From the NCBI GenBank assembly GCA_030828335.1, contig JAURCQ010000003.1:1-46508 (forward strand): 46,508 nucleotides of DNA, in the 5' to 3' direction. Numbering within the stretch: the stretch's first letter is position 1; each line of letters opens with the position of its first letter. Below the pieces are notes generated by a model that ran no database searches, had not been told where the DNA came from, and was given only the letters and a program-made list of their open reading frames with translations. Positions 9,027-16,477 of the stretch are shown here, one piece after another. Origin of the DNA: Gammaproteobacteria bacterium. Its GTDB lineage: Bacteria > Pseudomonadota > Gammaproteobacteria > Pseudomonadales > Azotimanducaceae. A program made the translations under genes and the position numbers.

Positions 9027-9646
9027 GGAACCAGCGCCTCCCCATCCCACCCCAGGGTCAAGGGGGGTGCGTTCCACCCACCCTCGGTGAGGTAGGCGAG
9101 GGCCTGGGGGTAGAGGGCGTGCTCAAGCTTAAGGACCCGGGCCGCGAGGCTTTCCTCCGTATCCTCCGGCGCCACGGCAAGGCGCGCCTGGGCGAGAAGG
9201 GGCCCGCCGTCGAGCTCTCGCGTCACCCAATGCACGCTTGCGCCGTGAAAGGCGTCTCCCGCGGCCAGAACCTGCCGATGGGTGTGCAGGCCCCGGTGCG
9301 CGGGCAGGAGGGAGGGGTGGATGTTCAGAAGCGGGGCCGGGCAGGCGTCGAAGAAGCTGGGGCCCAGCACACGCATAAAGCCCGCGCAGAGCACGAGGTC
9401 CGGAGCAGCGGCGCGGACGCGATGCGCCAGGGTTTCGTCAAAGGCCGCCCGCGTTGAGAAGTCTCGATAGGGCAAGCACTCCGCGGGCACTTGCCAGCGC
9501 GCCGCAAGGGCCTCTGCGCCGCAGGGCGTGCGGTCCGTGATAAGGGCCTTGAGGGTGAAGGGGGCCTGGGGCCGGGCGCTGGCTTCAAGAAGGGCTTGAA
9601 AGTTACTGCCCCGGCCCGAGGCCAGGACAAGACAGCGTAGGGGCAT
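9017..9646 (-). CDS. purN: Phosphoribosylglycinamide formyltransferase
   Basis: This 209-residue folate-dependent GAR transformylase carries out the third step of purine synthesis. It has the N-terminal phosphate loop VLASGRGSNFQAL, the catalytic Asn-His in NIHPSLLPAHRG, and GASVHWVTRELDGGP with the catalytic Asp. A GGGAG ribosome site lies eight bases before the ATG. It follows purM by 63 bases on the same strand, the usual purM-purN pairing. Confidence 0.97.
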   Translation of the reverse strand: MPLRCLVLASGRGSNFQALLEASARPQAPFTLKALITDRTPCGAEALAARWQVPAECLPYRDFSTRAAFDETLAHRVRAAAPDLVLCAGFMRVLGPSFFDACPAPLLNIHPSLLPAHRGLHTHRQVLAAGDAFHGASVHWVTRELDGGPLLAQARLAVAPEDTEESLAARVLKLEHALYPQALAYLTEGGWNAPPLTLGWDGEALVPWP

Positions 9647-9709
9647 GGAGGGGGCTCCCGGGACGATGACGCTAGGAGGCCAGCGTGGCCCTGAACAGCG
9701 GCTGAGCGG

Positions 9710-10804
9710 CTAGGCGAGGGTGCCCTCACCCTCCGCCGTGATGTGGAGCGTGCCGGGCGTCGCCGCCTCTCGCCCATCGACCACGGTGCCGAGGCGCCAG
9801 CAGGGCTGGCCCGCTGCGGCCAGGGCCGCCCTGACCCCCTCCGTCGCATCGGCAGCCACCGCGAGGACAAAGCCCACGCCGCAGTTGAAGGTCTTCATCA
9901 TCTCCAGGGGCGCGACGTTCCCGAGCGCCGCGAGCCAGGGGAAGGGCTCGGGCCAGGTCCAGCTCGCCAGATCCACCGCCAGGGCCAGGGGCACGGGGCT
10001 GTCCTTGGGCAACATCCGGGGAAGGTTTTCCGGGAGACCGCCGCCGGTGATGTGGGCCATGCCGTCGATGGGGTGGCCGGCCTTCAGCAGTCCGAGGAGG
10101 GTCTTGACGTAGATGGCCGTGGGCTCGAGGAGCTGGCCGAGGCGCTCCGGGGCGGCATCGAGGCATCCCGGATTGGCCTCCAGAATGCGCCGAATGAGGG
10201 AAAAGCCGTTAGAGTGGGGTCCGCTCGAGGGCAGGGCGATAAGTTCATGCCCTGGGGCGATGGCCGCCCCCGTAATCACCTTGGCTTCCTCCACAATGCC
10301 TACGCAGAACCCGGCCAGGTCGTAGTCCCCGTCGCTGTAGAAGCCGGGCATCTCCGCCGTCTCGCCGCCGGCCAGGGTACAGCCGGCCAGTTCGCAGGCC
10401 CCGGCGATGCCCTCGATGACCGTCGCGGCCTGGTCCACCTGGAGCTTGCCCGTGGCGAAGTAGTCAAGGAACAGGAAGGGTTCGCCGCCGGTGACGAGAA
10501 CGTCGTTGACGCACATGGCGACCAAATCCTGGCCGACGCGGTCGTGGCGATTGTGGTCCATGGCCAAGCGAAGCTTCGTCCCGACCCCATCGGTGCCCGT
10601 GACGAGGAGGGGATTTTCATAGCCCTTCGGCAGGCGTGTGAGCGCCGCAAAGCCACCCAGGCCGGCGAGCATCTCTGGGCGCCGCGTGCGCGCAGCGGCG
10701 GGGCCGATGCGGCGGATCAGTTCGGCGCCGGCATCAATGTCGACCCCCGCGTCGCGGTAGGTGAGGCCGCCGGGGTGATCGTTCCGGGTGTTATCGCGGG
10801 CCAA
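9710..10804 (-). CDS. purM: Phosphoribosylformylglycinamidine cyclo-ligase (AIR synthetase)
   Basis: This 364-residue enzyme closes the imidazole ring with ATP to make AIR, step five of purine synthesis. The segment TYRDAGVDIDAG, the ATP-site stretch GTDGVGTKLRLA, CVNDVLVTGGEPFLFLDYF and the GGGLPENLPRML loop are diagnostic. The start appears to be TTG at 10804, preceded by GGGAG (10811-10815); no in-frame ATG or GTG upstream fits. It is divergent from the DUF2066 gene across an 88-base gap. Confidence 0.96.
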   Translation of the reverse strand: MARDNTRNDHPGGLTYRDAGVDIDAGAELIRRIGPAAARTRRPEMLAGLGGFAALTRLPKGYENPLLVTGTDGVGTKLRLAMDHNRHDRVGQDLVAMCVNDVLVTGGEPFLFLDYFATGKLQVDQAATVIEGIAGACELAGCTLAGGETAEMPGFYSDGDYDLAGFCVGIVEEAKVITGAAIAPGHELIALPSSGPHSNGFSLIRRILEANPGCLDAAPERLGQLLEPTAIYVKTLLGLLKAGHPIDGMAHITGGGLPENLPRMLPKDSPVPLALAVDLASWTWPEPFPWLAALGNVAPLEMMKTFNCGVGFVLAVAADATEGVRAALAAAGQPCWRLGTVVDGREAATPGTLHITAEGEGTLA

Positions 10805-10892
10805 GGGAATCTCCCATTCACATGAGCAAAGGCGCCGGACCCTTTACACTAGGGCTTAGCGCCGGCGCGGGGTCCGGCAAGAGGATGTCGTC
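10805..10892. promoter_or_regulatory. Divergent purM / DUF2066 promoter region
   Basis: The gap holds TACACT (10845-10850), a plausible plus-strand -10 box for the DUF2066-hda operon, and the purM ribosome site. I do not see a convincing PurR-type palindrome by eye. A plus-strand ribosome site (GAGG) lies just before the ATG at 10893. Confidence 0.3.
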
Positions 10893-12005
10893 ATGGTAGC
10901 AGAGCGGGGTGCGGTCGCGGGGCTTCTTCGCCGTCTTTGGGGTGGGTGCGCCTCAGGACGAAGTGCGCCCGCAGCCGGGCGCTTTGGGCTCCTTCTCCTT
11001 CTCCTCCTTTCCGGGGCCAGCGTCCGGGCAGAGCTTGGGACCGCCGGCGCCCTCTTTGATGTCGTGGTGCCCGTGGTGGACCAGGGCGCGCGCACCCGTA
11101 CGCTGGCGGAGCGGTCGGCCCTTGAAAGCCTGCTGAAGCGCCTTACGCCAGCGCCCGGGCTCACCCGTCGCCCCTCCATTGCCGAGGCCCTTCGAAACCC
11201 CGATCGTTTCTACCGCAGCGCAAGCTACGCCCCCGGGGGCGAGGCCAGTCCCTGGCTGCTCACGCTGCAGTTCGATCGGGAGGCGATCCTGAGCCTGCTG
11301 GCCCAGGCGGAGCTTCCGGCTTGGGTGAGCAATCGGCCACGCTACCTCCTGTGGCTCGTGGAAGAATCGGAGGACGGGCAGCGCCGGCTGCTCGACGCTG
11401 AGCATCCCCTGGCGCAGGCCGTGGTCGCGGCGGGACGGGAGCGGGCTGTGCCCCTGGCCGTGCCCCTGCTTGATCTGGCGGAGCTTCAGCAAGTGGCCCC
11501 GTGGCAAGTTTGGGGCCGCTTCTGGGGAGTGCTTAAGCCCCTGCGCAGTCGCTACGAGGCCGAGGGCGAAGTCATCCTTCGCCTGCGCGCTGAAGGGGAC
11601 AGCTGGTACGTCGACTATGAGGGGGAAGGCTTACCCATGCCCTTCTCCGGCGCGCTGCGCACGGAGGCGCCTGCGGTCGCCCTTCGTGCCGTGGGGCAGG
11701 GCCTAGCCGATGCGCTCCTCGAGCGCCTCGCACTGCGCCTCACGGGGGAGGCCTCGGCCATCGCCTATTTGCGCCTTGACGGTCTTGAAGCGCTGGCCCA
11801 ATACGCCGAGGCCCTCGCGGTGCTTGAGGGCCTGGCGGGGGTGACGGAGGTTTTCGTGCTTGAGGCTCAGAACGATGCCGTGCTTTTTCGCCTGGCCGTT
11901 ACCGATACCCCGGAACGGGTGCTGGCGCAGCTGAACCGGGATGGGCGCTTTGAGGCCTCGCCCCCGGATCCGGCGCTGGCCTGGCAAGGGCGCTGGAAAG
12001 GATGA
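10893..12005 (+). CDS. DUF2066 domain exported protein
   Basis: The 370-residue product has an N-terminal hydrophobic signal (LLLLLLLSGASVRA, about residues 33-46) after a longer than usual charged lead. The mature part begins with a DUF2066-type segment (VVVPVVDQGARTRTLAERSA) and continues to a C-terminal region with helix-rich repeats. Proteins of this family sit between purM and hda in Pseudomonas-like genomes and have no assigned function. Its end overlaps the hda start as ATGA, so the two are co-translated. A later start closer to the signal core is possible. No enzymatic residues are recognisable. Confidence 0.8.
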   Translation: MVAERGAVAGLLRRLWGGCASGRSAPAAGRFGLLLLLLLSGASVRAELGTAGALFDVVVPVVDQGARTRTLAERSALESLLKRLTPAPGLTRRPSIAEALRNPDRFYRSASYAPGGEASPWLLTLQFDREAILSLLAQAELPAWVSNRPRYLLWLVEESEDGQRRLLDAEHPLAQAVVAAGRERAVPLAVPLLDLAELQQVAPWQVWGRFWGVLKPLRSRYEAEGEVILRLRAEGDSWYVDYEGEGLPMPFSGALRTEAPAVALRAVGQGLADALLERLALRLTGEASAIAYLRLDGLEALAQYAEALAVLEGLAGVTEVFVLEAQNDAVLFRLAVTDTPERVLAQLNRDGRFEASPPDPALAWQGRWKG

Positions 12006-12682
12006 AGCCGCCCCAGCTGCCCCTCGCCCTCGCCCTACCGGATCACGCCACCCTGGAAACCTTCGAGCCCGGGGAAAACGCTCTGGTGCTTAGGGCGCTT
12101 GAGCGTTTTCTAAGATCCCGCGGGGAGCGGCTCTGGCTTTGGGGCCCCCCCGGGGCGGGGAAGAGCCACCTCCTCCAAGCGGCCTGCCAGCGCGTGCCCG
12201 GAAGCCAGTGGCTTCCCGGGGCATTGGTGAAGGAGGCGCCGGAGGCTCTCCTGGAGGGGCTTGAGCGGGTGCCCCTGGTGGCGATCGATGAGGTGCACCT
12301 GCTGGCCGGAGATCGGAGCGCAGAGGAAGCGCTTTTTGACCTTTGTAACCGCCTTCAGGCCGCGGGGCAGGCCCTGCTGCTGGCGGCGTCCGGTGCGCCC
12401 CTAAGCCATCGCTGGAGCCTCCCGGATCTGGCTTCTCGCCTTGCCGCGGCGAGCGTGTTCCGCCTTCAGCCCTTGGATGACGACGGGCGCGCGCTCGCGC
12501 TCCAGCGCCGGGCCCAGGCCCGGGGCCTCAGCCTCGCGGACGCTACGGCTCGCTATATCCTGCATCGCATTCCCCGGGACCCCGCCTCCCTTTTCGCCTT
12601 CCTAGATCGGCTTGATGAAGCCGCGCTTCAATCACAGCGGCGCATCACCATTCCCTTTGTCCGCGAAGCCTTGGGGTCATGA
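12002..12682 (+). CDS. hda: DnaA regulatory inactivator Hda
   Basis: This 226-residue AAA+ protein promotes hydrolysis of DnaA-bound ATP after replication starts, acting on the DNA-loaded beta clamp. The clamp-binding motif QLPLAL is at residues 5-10, as in Hda of other species. Walker A is GPPGAGKSHLLQA and the Walker B region is VAIDEVHLL. The length and the lack of a DNA-binding domain IV separate it from DnaA. It is coupled to the genes on both sides by four-base overlaps, so the MurG-like gene downstream is expressed with it. Confidence 0.95.
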   Translation: MKPPQLPLALALPDHATLETFEPGENALVLRALERFLRSRGERLWLWGPPGAGKSHLLQAACQRVPGSQWLPGALVKEAPEALLEGLERVPLVAIDEVHLLAGDRSAEEALFDLCNRLQAAGQALLLAASGAPLSHRWSLPDLASRLAAASVFRLQPLDDDGRALALQRRAQARGLSLADATARYILHRIPRDPASLFAFLDRLDEAALQSQRRITIPFVREALGS

Positions 12683-13776
12683 GCGGGGCGCCGGGAAAGC
12701 GCATTGTGCTCACGGGAGGGGGCTCTGCGGGCCACGTCACGCCGAACCTTGCGCTCATCGATGCGCTCACCGCCGAGGGCTGGGAGGTGCACTACGTGGG
12801 CAGTGCCGAGGGCATCGAGCGCCGCCTCGTGGATGGGAAGGTCGCGGCCTACCATGTGGTCCCCGTGGGCAAGCTCCGGCGCTATTTTTCCTGGGAGAAC
12901 GCGCGGGATTTGCTCCGCGTTCTGCAGGGCCTTTGGGTGGGCTGGCGCATCGTGGGCCGCCTCCGGCCCCGGGTAATCTTCTCTAAGGGGGGCTTTGTGT
13001 CCGTGCCCGCGGTGCTTGGCGGCGCGCTCCGGGGCATTCCCGTGCTGGCCCACGAAAGCGATTTTAGTCCGGGCCTCGCGACCCGGCTGGTGGCGCCCTT
13101 CGTTACCACCGTGTGCACCACCTTTCGGGAAACGCGCGTCCCGCGAGCGCGCCAGCTCCGCTTCGTGGGCAGTCCCCTACGGCCGGCCCTTCGGGCTGGA
13201 GATCGCGCTCGGGGGTTGGCCTTTCTCGGCTTCTCGGGCGAGCGCCCCGTTCTTCTCGTGGTGGGGGGGAGCCTCGGGGCCACGGCTTTGAATGCGGCGC
13301 TGCGCGCCCGCTTAGGGCCCCTGACGGCGCGCTACGACATTGTTCACCTATGCGGCGCCGGGAAGGAGGACTCCGCCCTCGAGGGATCCGCGTATCGGCA
13401 GTTTGCCTACCTCGATGAGGCCTACGGGGATGTGCTGGCAGCGGCGGATCGGGTGGTATCCCGCGCGGGCGCCAATGGGCTATTTGAGCTGTTGGCGCTG
13501 CGCAAGATCAGCCTTCTGGTGCCCCTGGGGCGCGGCGCGAGCCGGGGCGATCAGCTGGAGAACAGCGCCTGGGCCACGGCCCAGGGCTATGCCTTGACGG
13601 TGCAAGAGGCCACGTTGGAGGGCGACGGGCTTGAGCAAGCCCTGGCCGCTTTGGACGCGAAGGCGCCGGCGCTGGCTGAGGCCCTGGCGCGCTTTGAGGT
13701 ACCCGATGCGCTGGCGGAAGTAATGGCTTTGCTGAGGCCCTACGGCGTGTCATCCCGGAAGGTGCGGCTCATATAG
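12679..13776 (+). CDS. MurG-like glycosyltransferase of the Firmicutes type
   Basis: This 365-residue GT-B fold protein has the N-terminal VLTGGGSAGHVTPN loop (His19), GKLRRYFSWENARD, IFSKGGFVSVPAV and HESDFSPGLATRL. The C-terminal donor-site region includes VVGGSLGATALN, VSRAGANGLFELLAL and SRGDQLENSAWA. These motifs match the MurG subgroup of staphylococci, enterococci and clostridia rather than the gammaproteobacterial dcw-cluster form (GGTGGH, HEQN). MurG adds GlcNAc to lipid I on the inner membrane. Whether this copy does that or modifies another polyprenyl-linked sugar is unknown. It overlaps hda by four bases, and its last 12 codons run antisense over the end of tetR. Confidence 0.82.
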   Translation: MSGAPGKRIVLTGGGSAGHVTPNLALIDALTAEGWEVHYVGSAEGIERRLVDGKVAAYHVVPVGKLRRYFSWENARDLLRVLQGLWVGWRIVGRLRPRVIFSKGGFVSVPAVLGGALRGIPVLAHESDFSPGLATRLVAPFVTTVCTTFRETRVPRARQLRFVGSPLRPALRAGDRARGLAFLGFSGERPVLLVVGGSLGATALNAALRARLGPLTARYDIVHLCGAGKEDSALEGSAYRQFAYLDEAYGDVLAAADRVVSRAGANGLFELLALRKISLLVPLGRGASRGDQLENSAWATAQGYALTVQEATLEGDGLEQALAALDAKAPALAEALARFEVPDALAEVMALLRPYGVSSRKVRLI

Positions 13777-14381
13777 CCCGCGAGCATCACCTTGAGCTCT
13801 TCTTGCAGTAGCTTACGCCGCGGCTCATCGGCGGCGTCCGCCGCACTTAAGAGACTGTGCCCCGTCTCGATCACCATGATCAGGCAACGGCTTCGCGCTT
13901 CTGCGGGCACCTTGGGGAAACGCTGGCGCAGGATCGCATCCAGGCTTTCCTGCAGGGCATCGCGCAACTTTTGTGCTTCCCGCTGAAGGGGGTTGTCCTT
14001 CACCTGGGCGGCCCACAAACCGAGAAAGCCAGGAAAGGTGGCGTAGAGGGCGCTCAGCCCATCAACAAGGGAGCCGATCCATTCGACGCCGATGGGGGCC
14101 CCGGCTTCCCCAAGCTGATCCCCCGCGTGGCTCTGTAAAAAGGCTCGGACGTCGGCCTCGTAGCCATCCACGAGGGCCGCCACTGCCGCGTCTCGGTTGG
14201 GGAAGAATTGGTAGAAGGACCCGATGGAGGTTTCCGCCCGTTCCGCGATGGCCTTAGTGGTGAGGCCGTCGTAGCCCACCTCTTCGAGGAGCGCGGCCGT
14301 GGCCGTGAGAAGCGCTTCCACCCGTTGTCGCCCTCGAGCTTGGGAAGGCTGGCGCCGGCGCTGTAAGGGGGGTGTGTTCAT
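13740..14381 (-). CDS. TetR family transcriptional regulator
   Basis: This 213-residue protein has an N-terminal helix-turn-helix (about residues 20-65: LEEVGYDGLTTKAIAERA, then SIGSFYQFFPNRDAAVAAL), the classic TetR fold. The C-terminal ligand domain is not assignable to a known effector. It is divergent from serA and converges on the MurG-like gene with a 37-base overlap. A TATACT box (14393 down to 14388) lies only six bases before the ATG and no ribosome site is visible, so the message may be leaderless. A palindrome in the shared promoter region is the likely operator. Confidence 0.9.
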   Translation of the reverse strand: MNTPPLQRRRQPSQARGRQRVEALLTATAALLEEVGYDGLTTKAIAERAETSIGSFYQFFPNRDAAVAALVDGYEADVRAFLQSHAGDQLGEAGAPIGVEWIGSLVDGLSALYATFPGFLGLWAAQVKDNPLQREAQKLRDALQESLDAILRQRFPKVPAEARSRCLIMVIETGHSLLSAADAADEPRRKLLQEELKVMLAGYMSRTFRDDTP

Positions 14382-14409
14382 GGGACCAGTATAGCGCCGC
14401 CCACCCCCG

Positions 14410-14421
14410 CCCTGGCCAGGG
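14410..14421. promoter_or_regulatory. Perfect palindrome between tetR and serA, candidate operator
   Basis: CCCTGGCCAGGG is a perfect 12-base inverted repeat. It directly abuts TAGAAT (14422-14427), the likely serA -10, and covers the expected -35 area of the tetR -10 at 14393-14388. A repressor bound here would block both promoters. Assignment to the adjacent TetR protein is inference from position. Confidence 0.45.
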
Positions 14422-14468
14422 TAGAATGCGCCGGCTTTTCGCTAGGTTTTTCGCAATAAGGATGACCC

Positions 14469-15653
14469 ATGTTTAAGGTGAGGACCCATAATCAGATTGC
14501 CCTTGAGGGCCTCGAGCGCTTCCCCCGGGACCGCTTTGAAGTCGGCACAGAGCTCGCTGACCCCGAGGGCATTCTGCTGCGCAGCCACGTGCTGACCCCG
14601 GAAGCTGCAACGCCCCGGCTCCGCGCCGTCGCCCGAGCTGGCGCAGGGGTGAATAACCTTCCCGTGGGGGCCTTCACGGAGCAGGGCATCGTGGTTTTCA
14701 ACACCCCGGGCGCCAATGCAAATTCGGTGAAAGAGATTGTGGTGGCGGGGCTGCTCCTGGCGTGCCGGGACCTCTCCGGGGCCCTAGCCTTTACCCAGGG
14801 CCTGGCCCCGGACCTGGATGAGCACGCCCTCCACGACGCCGTGGAAGGGGAAAAGAAGCGTTTTGCCGGGCGGGAGCTCGCCGGCAAAACCCTAGGCGTG
14901 GTCGGCCTGGGCGCCATCGGTGCGCGGGTGGCGGACATTGCCCTGCAACTGGGCATGTCTGTACTCGGCTACGACCCGGCTATTTCCGTGGATGCCGCCT
15001 GGCGCCTGCCCCGGGAAGTGCAGCGGCAAGAGAATTTGGCCTCGCTCCTCGCGCGCTCCGATTTTGTCACCCTGCACGTTCCGGCGCTGCCGGAAACGAA
15101 AGGGTTGATTAACCGCGAAGCCCTCGCCCAGCTCCGTCCCGGGTCCGTGCTGCTCAACTTCGCCCGGGGCCCCATCGTGGATCCGGTGGCTATCGCGGAG
15201 GCGCTTACGGCCGGGCACCTGGCTCGCTACGTGGCGGATTTTCCCGAAACCTCCCTGCTGGGCCTGCCCGGGGCCCTTCTACTGCCGCACCTGGGCGCCA
15301 GCACGGAGGAAGCGGAAACCAATTGCGCCGTCATGGCCGCCAATCAGCTGATCGACTTTCTGGAGCACGGCAACATTCGGAACAGCGTGAATTTCCCGCC
15401 CGTAGTGCTCGAGCACGCGGCAGGCACGCGGCTGGCCGTGATTAACGAAAATCGTCCCAACCGCCTGGGTCCGGCTCTGTCCGTGCTGGCGGAACATAAC
15501 CTCAACGTGATCGACATGCTGAACAAAAGCCGGGATGCGGTGGCCTACAACTTGATTGACGTGGAAGGCACGGTGACGGACGCCGTGCTCGAGGCGCTCC
15601 GGCAGGTGGACGGGGTGTTGAAGGTCTACCACTTCGGCGAGGACCGGCGCTAG
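14469..15653 (+). CDS. serA: D-3-phosphoglycerate dehydrogenase
   Basis: This 394-residue enzyme oxidises 3-phosphoglycerate with NAD as the first step of serine synthesis; serC, the next step, is at 36.4 kb. The Rossmann loop is VVGLGAIGARVAD. The catalytic Arg lies in NFARGPIVD, the Glu follows in FPETSLLG, and the His is in LPHLGASTEEAE. A short C-terminal ACT domain (about residues 325-390, starting AVINENRPNRLG) suggests serine feedback. The N-terminus (MFKVRTHNQIALEGLERFPR) belongs to a subtype distinct from E. coli SerA. AAGGA precedes the ATG. Its promoter contains the palindrome shared with tetR. Confidence 0.94.
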   Translation: MFKVRTHNQIALEGLERFPRDRFEVGTELADPEGILLRSHVLTPEAATPRLRAVARAGAGVNNLPVGAFTEQGIVVFNTPGANANSVKEIVVAGLLLACRDLSGALAFTQGLAPDLDEHALHDAVEGEKKRFAGRELAGKTLGVVGLGAIGARVADIALQLGMSVLGYDPAISVDAAWRLPREVQRQENLASLLARSDFVTLHVPALPETKGLINREALAQLRPGSVLLNFARGPIVDPVAIAEALTAGHLARYVADFPETSLLGLPGALLLPHLGASTEEAETNCAVMAANQLIDFLEHGNIRNSVNFPPVVLEHAAGTRLAVINENRPNRLGPALSVLAEHNLNVIDMLNKSRDAVAYNLIDVEGTVTDAVLEALRQVDGVLKVYHFGEDRR

Positions 15654-15685
15654 GGCGCGCCCGGCCTCGCCGGCCGTGACAGGGG

Positions 15686-16393
15686 CTAGCCTCGCTCGAT
15701 ACCGGTGGTGACGATGGCGTTGTAGGCCTCGTCGGTCAGATACTGGGGAAGGTAAACGCCACCGGCGGCTTCAATCTGGCGATGGAATGCGCGGAGGTGA
15801 TTGCGCGATCCGCGGAGCAGATTGTCGTAAACGAGAAGGATGTCTTCGTTGTCCACCACCTCGGCCTTCAGGGTTTCGATGTCCCGAATGTCCAGCTCCT
15901 CCACCTGCGCCCCCACGTAAAGCGCATCAAGAACGGTGGCCTGACCCAGGGCGACCAGGAAGGTGTAGAGACTCTGTAGCTCTGCGTTCTCGAAGGTGCC
16001 GGGGACGTCTTCCCCAACGGGATCGACGAGGTTGTAGCGATCAAGGAGCGCCTTTACGGCGTCCGTATGGGTCTGCTCACTGTCGGCGATGTTGTTGAAA
16101 ATCGGCGTGCCATGAACGTCAAAAAGGGCGCGATAGACATCCCGGGCCAGCTTTTCCTCCTCCCGCATGAGTAGTAGGCCAGCCGTTTCCGCATCGGAAA
16201 GGGTGCCGAGGGGTAGCGCCTCCAGCTGCGTGCTTAGGGTATCAGCGGTGATTTGCGTGTTCCCGTCTTCCGCAACGGTGATGATGGGGTCTGCGGGAAT
16301 TACGGGTGCCTCCGTTAGGCCGCCACTTCCGCCCCCGGAGCAGGCGGCAAGCAGGAGGGTGCAGCAGAGGGTTAGGGCGTTTCGGGCAAGCAT
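15686..16393 (-). CDS. DUF2202 ferritin-like lipoprotein
   Basis: This 235-residue predicted lipoprotein has a signal sequence ending in the lipobox LAAC (Cys18), followed by a Gly/Ser linker. The mature part is the DUF2202 ferritin-like helical domain. MREEEKLARDVY (about 76-87), SEQTHTDAV with Glu106 and His109, VEELDI and SRNHLRAFHRQI with His199 and His204 supply candidate di-metal ligands. PQYLT near the end is also typical. No function has been established for the family; an oxidative or metal-handling role at the envelope is only a guess. The ATG at 16393 is preceded by GGAG six bases upstream, which favours it over an earlier start. Confidence 0.88.
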   Translation of the reverse strand: MLARNALTLCCTLLLAACSGGGSGGLTEAPVIPADPIITVAEDGNTQITADTLSTQLEALPLGTLSDAETAGLLLMREEEKLARDVYRALFDVHGTPIFNNIADSEQTHTDAVKALLDRYNLVDPVGEDVPGTFENAELQSLYTFLVALGQATVLDALYVGAQVEELDIRDIETLKAEVVDNEDILLVYDNLLRGSRNHLRAFHRQIEAAGGVYLPQYLTDEAYNAIVTTGIERG

Positions 16394-16477
16394 GGGGTGC
16401 TCCGTCAGGGGGTGGAGCCCCATGTTAGGGGGTTGCGTTCCTTGGGCGAGGGCTAAGTGATCGGTTGTTGATTCGGG

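Noticed and set aside
9743-10825. Open frame of 360 codons opposite purM
   Set aside because: Same reason: shadow of a conserved gene, without its own ribosome site or motifs.
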